Shown here: positions 53,557 to 62,629 of the stretch, piece by piece
How positions within the stretch are numbered: position 1 is the stretch's first letter
How the letters are laid out: each line of letters starts with the position of its first letter
Assembly (NCBI GenBank): GCA_018267655.1
Contig: JAFDYB010000047.1
Span: 46,660 to 110,659 of the forward strand
Direction of reading: 5' to 3'
DNA length: 64,000 bases
Source of the DNA: Bacteroidota bacterium
GTDB lineage: Bacteria > Bacteroidota > Bacteroidia > B-17B0 > Aurantibacillaceae
Notes under the pieces: generated by a model
Database searches by the model: none
What the model was told of the DNA's origin: nothing
The model's input: only the letters and a program-made list of their open reading frames with translations
Made by a program: the position numbers and the translations under genes

Positions 53557-54306
53557 ATGTGCGCTAAAAATAAACTGATTTATTCGGCACTTTCAAAAGA
53601 ACGCTCAAAGCTAAGAAACAATGGGGAAAAAATAATATTAAATGTTCACTCGATATTAAATAATGATTTGTATTCAACTCAAAAAGTACTTTCTAATCTT
53701 GAGTCGTATAATAAAAACAATGAGTTTCTTGATGAAGAGCTTATTGAGACAGAAAATATTTTTACTCAAGCAGAAATTAAAGCATTGGCGATTAAATATC
53801 GCTTACGATTTATTGATACTAAAAATTTAAAACAAGAATTACCGTTTGAGATAAGTGATTTAATTAGCCAATTTAATGATAAATACGGAAAAGATTTGAA
53901 GCATTACAAAATGCTTTCATCGTATAAAAACTTTAAATCTTCAATGAATAAAAAGGGGTTTTCTTATGCATTTTTTATTCAAACCAATCACTCTAATTTT
54001 TATTTAGCGTACGAGGTAAATGCGAGCGATTTTAGCACTTATCGTAAAATTAAAATGTGGCCAATGCGAAATTTTGAAACACTTTTTTTATCTGTTTTTT
54101 TATTCTCGCTTATAATTACATCTATTTTACCAAACCAATTAATAGCTTTAAATGTGCCTAATTTGCCTTATTTTAATGGTTTTAGATTTGGAGCATTTTT
54201 TCATATTCTTATTTTTAATTTAGGAGTAACTATATTTTTAGCGTTTTCATTCGGAAAAAATTTAAGTTCTGGCGTGTGGAACTCGTATAAATCAGAGTTC
54301 GAGTAA
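53557..54306 (+). CDS. Hypothetical protein with two C-terminal membrane helices
   Basis: 249 aa. The first ~175 residues are soluble and charged, with 'IFTQAEIKALAIKYRLRFID' and 'DLKHYKMLSSYKNFKSSM'. Two hydrophobic segments follow: 'ETLFLSVFLFSLIITSILPN' (~172) and 'AFFHILIFNLGVTIFLAFSF' (~216), so the N-terminus is probably cytoplasmic. No family recognised. It converges with lysA; the 33-bp gap contains GTTTG and CAAAC arms that might end both transcripts. Confidence 0.75.
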   Translation: MCAKNKLIYSALSKERSKLRNNGEKIILNVHSILNNDLYSTQKVLSNLESYNKNNEFLDEELIETENIFTQAEIKALAIKYRLRFIDTKNLKQELPFEISDLISQFNDKYGKDLKHYKMLSSYKNFKSSMNKKGFSYAFFIQTNHSNFYLAYEVNASDFSTYRKIKMWPMRNFETLFLSVFLFSLIITSILPNQLIALNVPNLPYFNGFRFGAFFHILIFNLGVTIFLAFSFGKNLSSGVWNSYKSEFE

Positions 54307-54339
54307 TTATGTTTGTTTAAAAAACACAAGCAAACGACG

Positions 54340-55491
54340 TTAAACATCAAAATAAGATTTTACTTCATCGCGTAAATTATACTTACTACTCATTACTTCG
54401 CCGTAGGCCCCTGCTGTTCTAATTGCAATGATATCACCACGTTTTGTTTCGGGTAAAAACACTGCTTTTCCAAAGCAGTCGCTGCTTTCACAAATAGGTC
54501 CAACAACATCGTACTTTAATTTTTGTTCTAAGTTGTTTGCGCTCAAATTCTCTATGTGGTGATAGGCTTGATATAGTGCGGGGCGTATTAATTCAGTCAT
54601 ACCGGCATCTAAAATCGCGAAATTAGTGTTAATGCCTTTTTTAATATATAAAACTTTACTAATTAAACTGCCACATTGAGCAACAATACTACGTCCAAGT
54701 TCAAAATGGATTTGTTGCCGGTTAAGCGGCTCTAAAAATTGATGAAACACTTTAAAATAAGAATCAAAATCAACAATTTGAGAACCATTTGGATTTTTGT
54801 AATCAACACCTAATCCACCACCAACATTAATAATATTTATGTTATGGCCTTTATGCAAAAACCATTTATTTAATTCGTTTATTTTTAAGCATAAATTTTT
54901 AAATGGGGTTAAATCTTGAATTTGCGATCCAATATGAAAATGCAATCCAATTAAGGATAAAAAGTTGCAATTACTTAAAACAGATTCAACCTCGTTAAAT
55001 TCATAAGGGTTAATACCAAATTTATTCTCTTCAAGCCCGGTTGTTATGTATTTATGGGTGTAAGCGTCAACATTTGGATTTATACGAAGCGCAATATTTA
55101 TTTTTTTCTTCTGTTTTGCTGCAAGTTCATTTAGTACCAATAATTCAGGAATACTTTCAACATTAAAACACAATATGTTATGGTTTATGGCATTTAAAAT
55201 TTCTTTATCGCTTTTACCAACACCTGCAAACACTATTTTATCAACAGGAAAACCACATTCTATTGCTTTAAGCACTTCGTTACCACTAACACAATCTGCC
55301 CCTAAGCCATGATTTTTAATCATATTTAAAATTATCGGGTTTGAATTTGCTTTTAGTGCGTAATGAATATGAAAATTGTACGTATTAGCCGAGGTTAATG
55401 CATTTAGAGTTTTTGAAAGTAAACCTGTATTGTAGTAATAAAAAGGTGTTTCAATATTCGAAAAGCGATTTATATGATGTGATGTAAACAT
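54340..55491 (-). CDS. lysA: Diaminopimelate decarboxylase
   Basis: PLP enzyme that decarboxylates meso-diaminopimelate to lysine. Fold-III alanine-racemase barrel: PLP Lys in 'HYALKANSNPII', 'GADCVSGNEVLKAIECGFP', 'VFAGVGKSDKEI', PLP phosphate-binding 'NVGGGLGVDY', 'ELGRSIVAQCG', and the substrate site 'GPICESSDCFGK' with catalytic Cys. 383 aa, slightly short compared with usual ~415, mostly at the N-terminus. It begins 2 bp after lysC, so the first and last lysine-pathway enzymes are co-transcribed. Confidence 0.94.
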   Translation of the reverse strand: MFTSHHINRFSNIETPFYYYNTGLLSKTLNALTSANTYNFHIHYALKANSNPIILNMIKNHGLGADCVSGNEVLKAIECGFPVDKIVFAGVGKSDKEILNAINHNILCFNVESIPELLVLNELAAKQKKKINIALRINPNVDAYTHKYITTGLEENKFGINPYEFNEVESVLSNCNFLSLIGLHFHIGSQIQDLTPFKNLCLKINELNKWFLHKGHNINIINVGGGLGVDYKNPNGSQIVDFDSYFKVFHQFLEPLNRQQIHFELGRSIVAQCGSLISKVLYIKKGINTNFAILDAGMTELIRPALYQAYHHIENLSANNLEQKLKYDVVGPICESSDCFGKAVFLPETKRGDIIAIRTAGAYGEVMSSKYNLRDEVKSYFDV

Positions 55492-55493
55492 AA

Positions 55494-56813
55494 TTAATAA
55501 TTAAACAAACCTTTATTAAGCGCTTTTAGTGCGGTTGTTTTAAATTTACTGTCAATTAACACTGAAACATTATAAGGACTTGCTCCATAACTCACCATTT
55601 TTATTGGAATATTTTGTAGAGACTCTAGAACTTTAAAACCAAAGCCGATTGACTCTTTTGGCACTTGCCCAACAATGCAAATAATGGTTTGATTGCTTTC
55701 AATTTCAACGCTTGCTATTTGCGAAAGTTCATCAGCAATTAAATGAATGTTTTTGTCCGAGTCTATGGTTAAAGACACAGCCACTTCGCTGGTTGTAATC
55801 ATATCAATAGGAGTTTTAAAGCGTTCAAATATTTCAAACACACTACGCAAAAAACCATAGGCTAATAACATTCGGTCGCTTTTAATATTAATAGAAACAA
55901 TACCGTCTTTAGCTGCAACAGCTTTAATACCGCTACCTTCATTGGCATTATTAATCAATGTACCTTCAGCATCGGGCTGCATGGTGTTTTTTAATCGCAC
56001 CGGAATGTTTCTTTTTTGAGCCGGTAAAATACAAGTGGGATGTAAAATTTTTGCGCCAAAATAAGCTAATTCAGCAGCTTCGTCAAAACTTAAATGATGT
56101 ATAGGGTGTGTTTTACTTACAACGCGAGGATCGTTGTTGTGCATACCGTCTATATCTGTCCAAATTTGAATTTCATTTGAATAGATTGCAGCACCAATTA
56201 ACGAAGCGGTGTAATCACTCCCACCGCGCTTAAGATTATCAATTTCGCCAAAAGCATTGCGGCAAATATAGCCTTGTGTTATAAATAAAATTTGATTTTG
56301 ATGTTTATTTAATTCGGATTTTAAATGTTGCTCAATGTAGTTTAAATCGGGCTCCTCGTTATTATCTATTCTCATAAAATTAAGCGCCGGAAGCAAAACC
56401 GAATTCACCTTTTGTTCTTCTAAATAATAATGAAATAGCGCTGTGCTAATAAGTTCCCCTTGTGCAAGTATGGCTTTTTCTTCATTAACAGTAAACATAT
56501 CAAGTGTAAAATTTAAAATATAATTAAAGTGATGTGTTATTAACTGCATTGCTTTTTCTATACTTTTTTCTTTAGTAAAAAGCTCTTTAACTACATGCGC
56601 ATACTTGTTTTTTAAATCGTTAATTAATGTTGATGCCGTTTTTGTGTTTTTTTGATATAAGTTGTTGCATATTTCAACTAAGGCATTGGTTGTGCCACTC
56701 ATTGCACTAAGCACAACAATTTTTGGAGTATTGTTTACCGTAAGTTTTGCTAATTCTTTAATTCGTTGCGGCGAACCAACGCTTGTGCCTCCATATTTTT
56801 GTATTAATAACAT
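55494..56813 (-). CDS. lysC: Aspartate kinase
   Basis: Phosphorylates aspartate, the first step to lysine, threonine and methionine. 'IQKYGGTSVGSPQRI' (the KFGGTS-type motif, with KYGGTS), 'LKRGGSDYTASLIGAAI' and 'IWTDIDGMHNNDPRVV' in the kinase domain; two ACT domains follow (~300-439) for feedback control ('TSEVAVSLTIDSD', 'VGQVPKESIGFGFKVL'). 439 aa, monofunctional, with no homoserine dehydrogenase part. Lies 21 bp after the thioredoxin-like gene. Feedback control by lysine is likely from its link to lysA (inference). Confidence 0.95.
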   Translation of the reverse strand: MLLIQKYGGTSVGSPQRIKELAKLTVNNTPKIVVLSAMSGTTNALVEICNNLYQKNTKTASTLINDLKNKYAHVVKELFTKEKSIEKAMQLITHHFNYILNFTLDMFTVNEEKAILAQGELISTALFHYYLEEQKVNSVLLPALNFMRIDNNEEPDLNYIEQHLKSELNKHQNQILFITQGYICRNAFGEIDNLKRGGSDYTASLIGAAIYSNEIQIWTDIDGMHNNDPRVVSKTHPIHHLSFDEAAELAYFGAKILHPTCILPAQKRNIPVRLKNTMQPDAEGTLINNANEGSGIKAVAAKDGIVSINIKSDRMLLAYGFLRSVFEIFERFKTPIDMITTSEVAVSLTIDSDKNIHLIADELSQIASVEIESNQTIICIVGQVPKESIGFGFKVLESLQNIPIKMVSYGASPYNVSVLIDSKFKTTALKALNKGLFNY

Positions 56814-56834
56814 TGTGTAGCTATTTTTAAAATA

Positions 56835-57425
56835 TTAATGTAATTGCTTGAGTAGTTCAACAAACTCGCTTTGCTGACTCATCGTTTTATCGGCATTATA
56901 CCATTTTTGCACTTCAAGCGATTTTACCTCTAAACTTGCTTTTTGAGCAACTAATTGCATCACTAATTCTTGCGCTAACTTAGGGCGTGGGCCCCATGTA
57001 AATAAAGTGTTGTTCATGTTTTCATCGGTGCAAATTATTTTAGGAATACTTCTTCCTCCGTTCGTTAAAAACTTATCTATTAATTCAATATTTTCATCAC
57101 GCAATAAAATGCATAATTGAATGTTTTTAGTTTCGCTTTCAATAGCTTGGAGTAAAGGTAAATTTTGCGCCGCATCGCCACACCAGCCTTCTGTCAGTAC
57201 TATAAAATAATATTTTTTATGAATATTTTTTAATACTTCTTTTAATTCGCCAGTTAATGCAATGGTTTCGTGCAGGCGCTTCATGCGTGCTAAATTAAGT
57301 TTGGCGTAATTAAGCAGAGCCTCATCCTGTTGCAGGCCGGTTGTTTTTTTTTCACCCATTAATTTAATTAGCAAATTATAATACGCTAAATAACTTATAG
57401 AATTTTTAATATAATTATTAAACAT
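56835..57425 (-). CDS. Thioredoxin-fold protein with single-Cys WCGDA motif
   Basis: 196-aa cytoplasmic protein. N-terminal helices ('ALLNYAKLNLARMKRLHETI') precede a thioredoxin fold with 'YYFIVLTEGWCGDAAQNLPL', where CxxC is reduced to one Cys (Cys-Gly-Asp-Ala), and 'GGRSIPKIICTDE' for the cis-Pro loop. Loss of the second Cys argues against a normal disulphide reductase; a thiol-transfer or binding role is possible. A -7 box TACATTTG ends four bases before the ATG at 57425, supporting that start; a second ATG exists 22 codons later. First gene before lysC and lysA. Confidence 0.88.
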   Translation of the reverse strand: MFNNYIKNSISYLAYYNLLIKLMGEKKTTGLQQDEALLNYAKLNLARMKRLHETIALTGELKEVLKNIHKKYYFIVLTEGWCGDAAQNLPLLQAIESETKNIQLCILLRDENIELIDKFLTNGGRSIPKIICTDENMNNTLFTWGPRPKLAQELVMQLVAQKASLEVKSLEVQKWYNADKTMSQQSEFVELLKQLH

Positions 57426-57429
57426 AGCA

Positions 57430-57437
57430 CAAATGTA
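57430..57437 (-). promoter_or_regulatory. -7 box of the thioredoxin-lysC-lysA genes, nearly leaderless
   Basis: Minus-strand TACATTTG is followed by TGCT and the ATG at 57425. If used, the transcript would begin at or next to the start codon. Confidence 0.5.
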
Positions 57438-57521
57438 ATCAAGTAATTTGAGTTTAATAATATGCGATTTTTTATTTAGAGGGCTAGAAGTTTTGATGAT
57501 TTTTTTATTGAAAAAAATGTG

Positions 57522-57550
57522 TTGAATTAAGGATACAAAACATATCTTTG
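57522..57550 (+). promoter_or_regulatory. Promoter of gltX, nearly leaderless
   Basis: TTG (57522-57524), 18 bases, then TATCTTTG (57543-57550), then CAAGTT and the ATG at 57557. Both boxes and their spacing fit the Bacteroidota consensus, and the -7 box overlaps the TTG at 57548, ruling that out as a start codon. Confidence 0.7.
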
Positions 57551-57556
57551 CAAGTT

Positions 57557-59071
57557 ATGGAAAAACGTGTAAGAGTTCGCTTTGCGCCAAGCCCAACAGG
57601 TGGGCTTCACATGGGAGGCGTTAGAACGGCATTATTTAATTACTTATTTGCAAAACGCCATAATGGCGATTTTATTTTACGTATTGAAGATACAGACCAA
57701 ACCCGCTTTGTTGAAGGTGCAGAAGAGTATATTGTTAATGCTCTAAAATGGTGCGGCATTGAGCCTAATGAAGGTGTTGGTTTTGGCGATGGAGAGCATA
57801 AACCGTACCGCCAAAGTGAACGCAAGACTTCGGGTGTTTATAAAAAATATGCCGATAAACTAATTGATTCCGGCCATGCTTACTACGCATTTGATACATC
57901 TGAGGAACTTGATGAAATGCGAAAGCGTTTAGAAGCAGCTAAAGTAGTAGCACCACAATACAATGCAGTTACGCGCCAAAACATGAGAAACTCTTTAACC
58001 TTACCGGAAGATGAAGTAACACAATTGCTTGATAGTGGTAAGCCATACGTTGTAAGATTAAAAGTTCCTCGAAATGAAGAAATTCGTTTTCAAGATATTA
58101 TTAGAGGCTGGGTAGTGGTGAACAGCTCGCAGGTTGATGATAAAGTATTACTAAAAAGCGATGGTATGCCTACATATCATTTGGCCCACATTGTTGATGA
58201 TATAGAAATGAAAATAAGCCACGCTGTTCGTGGTGAAGAATGGCTACCTAGCGCCCCTGCACATATTTTAATTTATAGATATTTAGGGCTAGAAAATGAG
58301 ATGCCTAAATTAGCACATCTACCACTAATACTCAATCCTGATGGTAATGGAAAAATTAGTAAACGTGAGTCACGCTTCCCTGTTTTTCCATTGAGTTGGA
58401 AAGACCCTCGCGAAAATGCTCCCTTTATCGGCTATCGTGAGGCGGGCTATTATCCCGAAGCTTTTGTAAACGTATTAGCCTTGCTTGGCTGGAACCCCGG
58501 TAATAATGAAGAGGTTTTTTCAATTGAAGACTTATCAAAACTATTTGATTTTGAGCGTGTAAATAAAAGCGGTGCAAAATTTGATCCTGAAAAAGCAAAA
58601 TGGTTTAACCAACAATATTTGCGTAAAAAAACAGATAAAGAACTAGCAATTGCTTTTAATCCGTTTTTGATTGAAAAAGGAATACAAGTTAGCCCATCTT
58701 TTTTAGAAGAATATTGCCGTTTGGTAAAAGAGAAAGCACAATTCGTGCATGAGTTTTGGCAATACGGTAGCTTTATTTTTGAAGAACCCACAGCATACGA
58801 CGATAAAGTAATTCAAAAAAAATGGAACCCCGATGTGAAACAACTTTTCATTAAACTCAAAAATAAATTAGAAATTCTTGAAAATTGGACATCGCACGAA
58901 TTACACGAGTTGTTTGCAAGCGCCCAAAATGAATTAGGAAAATTAGATATGCAATTACTACGCGTTTTAATTACGGGCGTTGCAGGCGGACCACAGTTGT
59001 TTGATGTAATGGCGCTTTTAGGAAAAGAAAAAACAATTAAAAGGTTAAATACAGCTTTTGATAAATTGTAA
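57557..59071 (+). CDS. gltX: Glutamyl-tRNA synthetase
   Basis: Charges tRNA-Glu (and possibly tRNA-Gln). Class Ib core: 'VRFAPSPTGGLHMGGVRTAL' with HIGH as HMGG, 'RIEDTDQTRFVEGAEEYI', 'GMPTYHLAHIVDDIEMKISH', 'LPSAPAHILIYRYLG' and the KMSKS equivalent 'GKISKRES'. The C-terminal anticodon domain runs from ~350 to 504. 504 aa, normal. The ATG at 57557 is chosen because an earlier TTG (57548) lies in the promoter box. Monocistronic by position. Confidence 0.97.
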   Translation: MEKRVRVRFAPSPTGGLHMGGVRTALFNYLFAKRHNGDFILRIEDTDQTRFVEGAEEYIVNALKWCGIEPNEGVGFGDGEHKPYRQSERKTSGVYKKYADKLIDSGHAYYAFDTSEELDEMRKRLEAAKVVAPQYNAVTRQNMRNSLTLPEDEVTQLLDSGKPYVVRLKVPRNEEIRFQDIIRGWVVVNSSQVDDKVLLKSDGMPTYHLAHIVDDIEMKISHAVRGEEWLPSAPAHILIYRYLGLENEMPKLAHLPLILNPDGNGKISKRESRFPVFPLSWKDPRENAPFIGYREAGYYPEAFVNVLALLGWNPGNNEEVFSIEDLSKLFDFERVNKSGAKFDPEKAKWFNQQYLRKKTDKELAIAFNPFLIEKGIQVSPSFLEEYCRLVKEKAQFVHEFWQYGSFIFEEPTAYDDKVIQKKWNPDVKQLFIKLKNKLEILENWTSHELHELFASAQNELGKLDMQLLRVLITGVAGGPQLFDVMALLGKEKTIKRLNTAFDKL

Positions 59072-59185
59072 AAAAAACGTAAATTCGAGTTATAAATAAT
59101 AGATGTAAAATAGCATTAAAGTTCAAGGCAAAACATTACTATTAAACATTAAATAATAATAACACAAATAATTTAATATTAAAAA

Positions 59186-59947
59186 ATGAAAAAAACAATT
59201 AACACATTGGTTTTATGCTTAGGCGTTTATATACTGTCTTCGCAAAACGGCATCTTTATTGAATATGCATTAAAATCATCAAAAGGCCCAAAGGGAAGTA
59301 TTAAAGTAAATTATTCTGAGTTTGGGCATATTTCTGAATTCACAATGGATATACCGCAAATACCCGGCGGCATTACAAATAAAGTACTCTATATAAAAAG
59401 TGTACCCGAAGCTGTTTACGTTATCAACGAAAAAAGTAAAACATACTCTGAACAAAAAAAGAGTTCAACAACAAATGAATCAGAAAAAAAATACACCGTT
59501 ACAAAATTGGGAAATGAGAAAGTTAATGGTTATAACTGCGTACATGCAATAGTTTCTTCAGATAGAGAAAATTACGAAGTGTGGAATACAAAAGAGATAA
59601 AAGAGTTTGCTCAATATAGCGAAGCAATGGCCTCAAATAACCGAATAAACACACCAACGCGCGAAAAAGCACTTAAAGATGCCGGTTGCGAGGGGTTTAT
59701 GGTAAAATCAATTAAAAAAGGAAATGAAAACGAGGGGAGTTTAGAAATAAATTTAATTAAAATCGAAAAAAAATCTTTTACCGCCTCTGATTTTGAGCTG
59801 CCTAAGGGCTATACAAAATCAGAACAAGGCGTTAACTATGCAAATCCAAATATTCAAACTAAAACTAATTCTGAAATAATGAATATGACGCCTGAAGAAA
59901 GGGCAAAATATGTTGAAGAATTAAAAAATAAATACAAAAAAAACTAA
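59186..59947 (+). CDS. Secreted DUF4412 domain protein
   Basis: 253 aa with signal peptide 'MKKTINTLVLCLGVYILSSQ'. The DUF4412 fold is recognisable by 'VLYIKSVPEAVYVINEKSKT', then 'YTVTKLGNEKVNGYNCVHAI' and 'ENYEVWNTKEIKEFAQYSEA' with the ' FELPKGYTKSE' end. A charged tail ('MNMTPEERAKYVEELKNKYK') closes the protein. Role unknown; members are periplasmic or surface proteins of Bacteroidota. Upstream TAAATTCG near 59082 may be its -7 box, giving a ~95-base leader. Confidence 0.85.
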   Translation: MKKTINTLVLCLGVYILSSQNGIFIEYALKSSKGPKGSIKVNYSEFGHISEFTMDIPQIPGGITNKVLYIKSVPEAVYVINEKSKTYSEQKKSSTTNESEKKYTVTKLGNEKVNGYNCVHAIVSSDRENYEVWNTKEIKEFAQYSEAMASNNRINTPTREKALKDAGCEGFMVKSIKKGNENEGSLEINLIKIEKKSFTASDFELPKGYTKSEQGVNYANPNIQTKTNSEIMNMTPEERAKYVEELKNKYKKN

Positions 59948-60007
59948 CTTAATTTCAGCAAATATTCTTAAAATACTTTTTCTACAAAAAACACTTGCAT
60001 TATTAAA

Positions 60008-61150
60008 TTGAGTAAATTAAAAATATTTATTTTAGGCCCCGCATTTCCTTTACGTGGTGGGCCTGCTGAGTTTAATCAAAATTTATGTGCCGAATTGGCT
60101 AAAGCAGGGCATAATGCCCAAATCATTTCATATAAATTACAATATCCAAATTTTCTTTTTCCCGGCTCTTCGCAGTTTGAAAAAAATGGTATTCCACCAA
60201 ACGATATAAAAATTCATACCTTAATAAATTCAATTAATCCAATTAATTGGTTTAAAGTAGCACGCTTTATTAAAAAAGAAAAACCTAATTTTATTTTAAT
60301 ACGCTTTTGGTTACCTTTTTTTGGCCCATGTTTAGGCACAATTGCTAAGCTTGTGCAACATCAAACAAAAGTTATTGCATTAACTGATAATGTAATACCT
60401 CACGAAAAAAGACCGGGCGATAGGTCTTTTACAAAATATTTCATCAATAATTGTAATGCTTTTATTACAATGAGTAAAGTAGTTCTAAATGATTTAAATT
60501 TATTTACAAAAAGTTTAAATAAAGCTTATCACCCTCACCCAATGTACGAAACTTATGGAGAGTCTGTATCAAAAGAAGAGGCAAGAAAAAAGTTAAACTT
60601 AAACACAAACGACTCAATTGTTTTGTTTTTTGGATTAATAAGAAAATACAAAGGACTGGATATTTTATTAGAAGCCATGGCCGATGAACAAATAAAAAAA
60701 TTAAATATTAAACTACTAATTGCCGGTGAGTTTTATGATGACGCATCTTATTACATGTCGATAATTGAAAAGAATAAGATACAAGATAGAGTTATTTTGC
60801 ACTCACACTTTATTCCAAACAATCAAGTTCGCTACTATTTTTGTGCCGCTAATGTAGTAGCTCAAACCTACCGTAATGCTACTAATAGTGGCGTTAGTAT
60901 GGTGTCGTATTATTACAATAAGCCAATGATTGTTACTGCTGTTGGCGGACTTAATGAAATTGTTCCAAATAATAAATGCGGCTATATAGTTGATTTTAAT
61001 AAAACAGAAATTGCACAAAAAATTATAAATTATTTTACTGCATCAAAAGAAATGGAGTTTACTGAAAATGTAATGCGTGAAAAACAAAAATACACATGGA
61101 CCTCATTTATACAAACTTTACTCGAATTGCACCACAGCATAGAAAAATAA
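60008..61150 (+). CDS. Glycosyltransferase family 4 protein
   Basis: GT-B-fold sugar transferase, probably for surface polysaccharide. N-terminal acceptor domain 'FILGPAFPLRGGPAEFNQNL' with the glycine-rich loop, and the C-terminal donor domain with 'VLFFGLIRKYKGLDILLEAM', 'IAGEFYDD', 'VVAQTYRNATNSGVSMVSYY' (where E-x7-E appears as Q..S) and 'VGGLNEIVPNNKCGYIVD'. The usual second Glu of the E-x7-E motif is not clear. 380 aa. The only start before the first strand is TTG at 60008. Donor and acceptor unknown. Confidence 0.88.
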   Translation: MSKLKIFILGPAFPLRGGPAEFNQNLCAELAKAGHNAQIISYKLQYPNFLFPGSSQFEKNGIPPNDIKIHTLINSINPINWFKVARFIKKEKPNFILIRFWLPFFGPCLGTIAKLVQHQTKVIALTDNVIPHEKRPGDRSFTKYFINNCNAFITMSKVVLNDLNLFTKSLNKAYHPHPMYETYGESVSKEEARKKLNLNTNDSIVLFFGLIRKYKGLDILLEAMADEQIKKLNIKLLIAGEFYDDASYYMSIIEKNKIQDRVILHSHFIPNNQVRYYFCAANVVAQTYRNATNSGVSMVSYYYNKPMIVTAVGGLNEIVPNNKCGYIVDFNKTEIAQKIINYFTASKEMEFTENVMREKQKYTWTSFIQTLLELHHSIEK

Positions 61151-61167
61151 TTTGCGATGACATTAAA

Positions 61168-61506
61168 TCATAGATTTTTTTTCATCTTATTAAAAAACCA
61201 CAAAAAAACAACAAGTGAAAACACCGAAATAACTATTGAAAAATAGAGAAAGGCTCCTGTTTTATTAAACAAAATTGCAAAAAGTGTTTTGCAAAAAAAG
61301 ATACACGCATACAAAATAACCCCCCATTGTTTCATAAACCAAATTCCCACACAACTAATAAAGTGTAGTGCAACCAATGTGCCGTATAAAGCAGGTACCA
61401 ACACACCAAGTTTTTTAATGCCGGGCGAAAAAATTTGAGGAAACGAAAACACAACCGATAAAAAGCCTAAATAGCATAAAACACTAATTATTTGTGGTCT
61501 TTTCAT
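61168..61506 (-). CDS. Small hypothetical membrane protein
   Basis: 112 aa with four hydrophobic segments ('VLCYLGFLSVVFSFPQIF', 'LGVLVPALYGTLVALHFISC', 'WGVILYACIFFCKTLFAIL', 'YFSIVISVFSLVVFLWFF') and a short basic C-terminus, so an integral inner-membrane protein. No family recognised. It converges with the glycosyltransferase gene, 17 bp apart, and is divergent from the transaldolase gene. Confidence 0.7.
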   Translation of the reverse strand: MKRPQIISVLCYLGFLSVVFSFPQIFSPGIKKLGVLVPALYGTLVALHFISCVGIWFMKQWGVILYACIFFCKTLFAILFNKTGAFLYFSIVISVFSLVVFLWFFNKMKKNL

Positions 61507-61612
61507 CTAAAAATAAAATTTATTCTGTAAAAATATGCTTTCAAATTGAAATTAGAACAGATATAACGTGTTTGCTTCATTTTTTTTTACTTAATTTGTC
61601 GTTTATTTAATT

Positions 61613-62623
61613 ATGGAATTATATCTTGATAGCGCAAACCTTAAAGAAATTGAAGAAGGATTTAAACTTGGATTTTTAAATGGCTTAACTACCACGCCTA
61701 CTTTTATGCAAAAAGAAGGAATAACAGACATTGACGGCACAATTGTTAAGCTCAGTAAAATGGTACCTGTACTTCAAATTGAAGCGTTGGGAAACACCGC
61801 CGAAGAAATTTTAGCTGAAGCTGAAAGACAGTTAGCGCTTGGATTAAGTAAAGAAAAAACAGTATTTAAAATTCCGGTTAGCCTTGAAGGAGTTCGGGCC
61901 TGTAAATTATTAAGAGATAAAGGACTATTAGTTAACGTACATTTGGTTTATACATTACAACAAGCCTATATGGCTATGCACGCAGGTGCCACGTACGTTT
62001 GCCCTTTAGTTGGTCGCTTGCAAGATCAAGGGCACGACGCACTTTCGTTAGTAGAACAATGTGTTGATGCAGTTGATTTATATGGCTATAATACAAAAAT
62101 TATGTTTAGCAGTGTGCGCCATACCGAGCATGTAAGAAATGCAATAAATATTGGTGTGCACACTATTACTGTACCCCTAAAGGTAATGAAACAACTAACT
62201 GAAAATAATTTTACAACAGTAGGCACTGACCAATTTATTATGGATACGCGCTTAATGATGGTAAAAGTAAAAGAAGCTATCAATGGCACAAACCCATTAG
62301 TTTCAGAAGACACAAATATTACCGATGCAATAATTAAATTAACTGAATTTAATTTTGGAGCAATTACAGTTATTAAAAAAGATGGTAGTATAAAAGGTGT
62401 ATTTACCGACGGAAGTTTACGTAAACTAATTGGCGAAAAAGGACGAGATATTTTAACCAAAAAATTGAGCGACCTTGAATACCGTGAACCAATATGTATT
62501 GAAGGTGAGGCCTTATTAAATGAAGCTAATAGCTTGTTTAAAAAAACAAATGTAGATACAATTGTTGTTACTAAGAATGGAAAACCTGTTGGCATGCTTG
62601 ATATTCAAGATTTGAAATCATAA
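61613..62623 (+). CDS. Transaldolase/F6P-aldolase-like enzyme fused to a CBS pair
   Basis: Fusion protein. Residues 1-~215 are a small TalB/FSA-type aldolase barrel: 'LYLDSANLKEIEEGFKLGFL', 'GLTTTPTFMQKEG', Schiff-base Lys in 'TVFKIPVSLEG', 'VHLVYTLQQAYMAMHAGATY', 'PLVGRLQDQGHDAL'. Residues ~225-336 are two CBS motifs ('INGTNPLVSEDTNITDAIIK', 'FTDGSLRKLIGEKG', 'DTIVVTKNGKPVGMLDIQDL'), as in arabinose-5-phosphate isomerases (KdsD). The CBS part may sense a nucleotide sugar. It is followed by a KdsC-like phosphatase gene after 6 bp. Reaction unknown. Confidence 0.88.
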   Translation: MELYLDSANLKEIEEGFKLGFLNGLTTTPTFMQKEGITDIDGTIVKLSKMVPVLQIEALGNTAEEILAEAERQLALGLSKEKTVFKIPVSLEGVRACKLLRDKGLLVNVHLVYTLQQAYMAMHAGATYVCPLVGRLQDQGHDALSLVEQCVDAVDLYGYNTKIMFSSVRHTEHVRNAINIGVHTITVPLKVMKQLTENNFTTVGTDQFIMDTRLMMVKVKEAINGTNPLVSEDTNITDAIIKLTEFNFGAITVIKKDGSIKGVFTDGSLRKLIGEKGRDILTKKLSDLEYREPICIEGEALLNEANSLFKKTNVDTIVVTKNGKPVGMLDIQDLKS

Positions 62624-62629
62624 TTTTTT

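Noticed and set aside
54307..54339. Bidirectional terminator between the 53557 gene and lysA
   Set aside because: The arms (GTTTG/CAAAC) are only 5 bp with a long loop; too weak to list as a feature.
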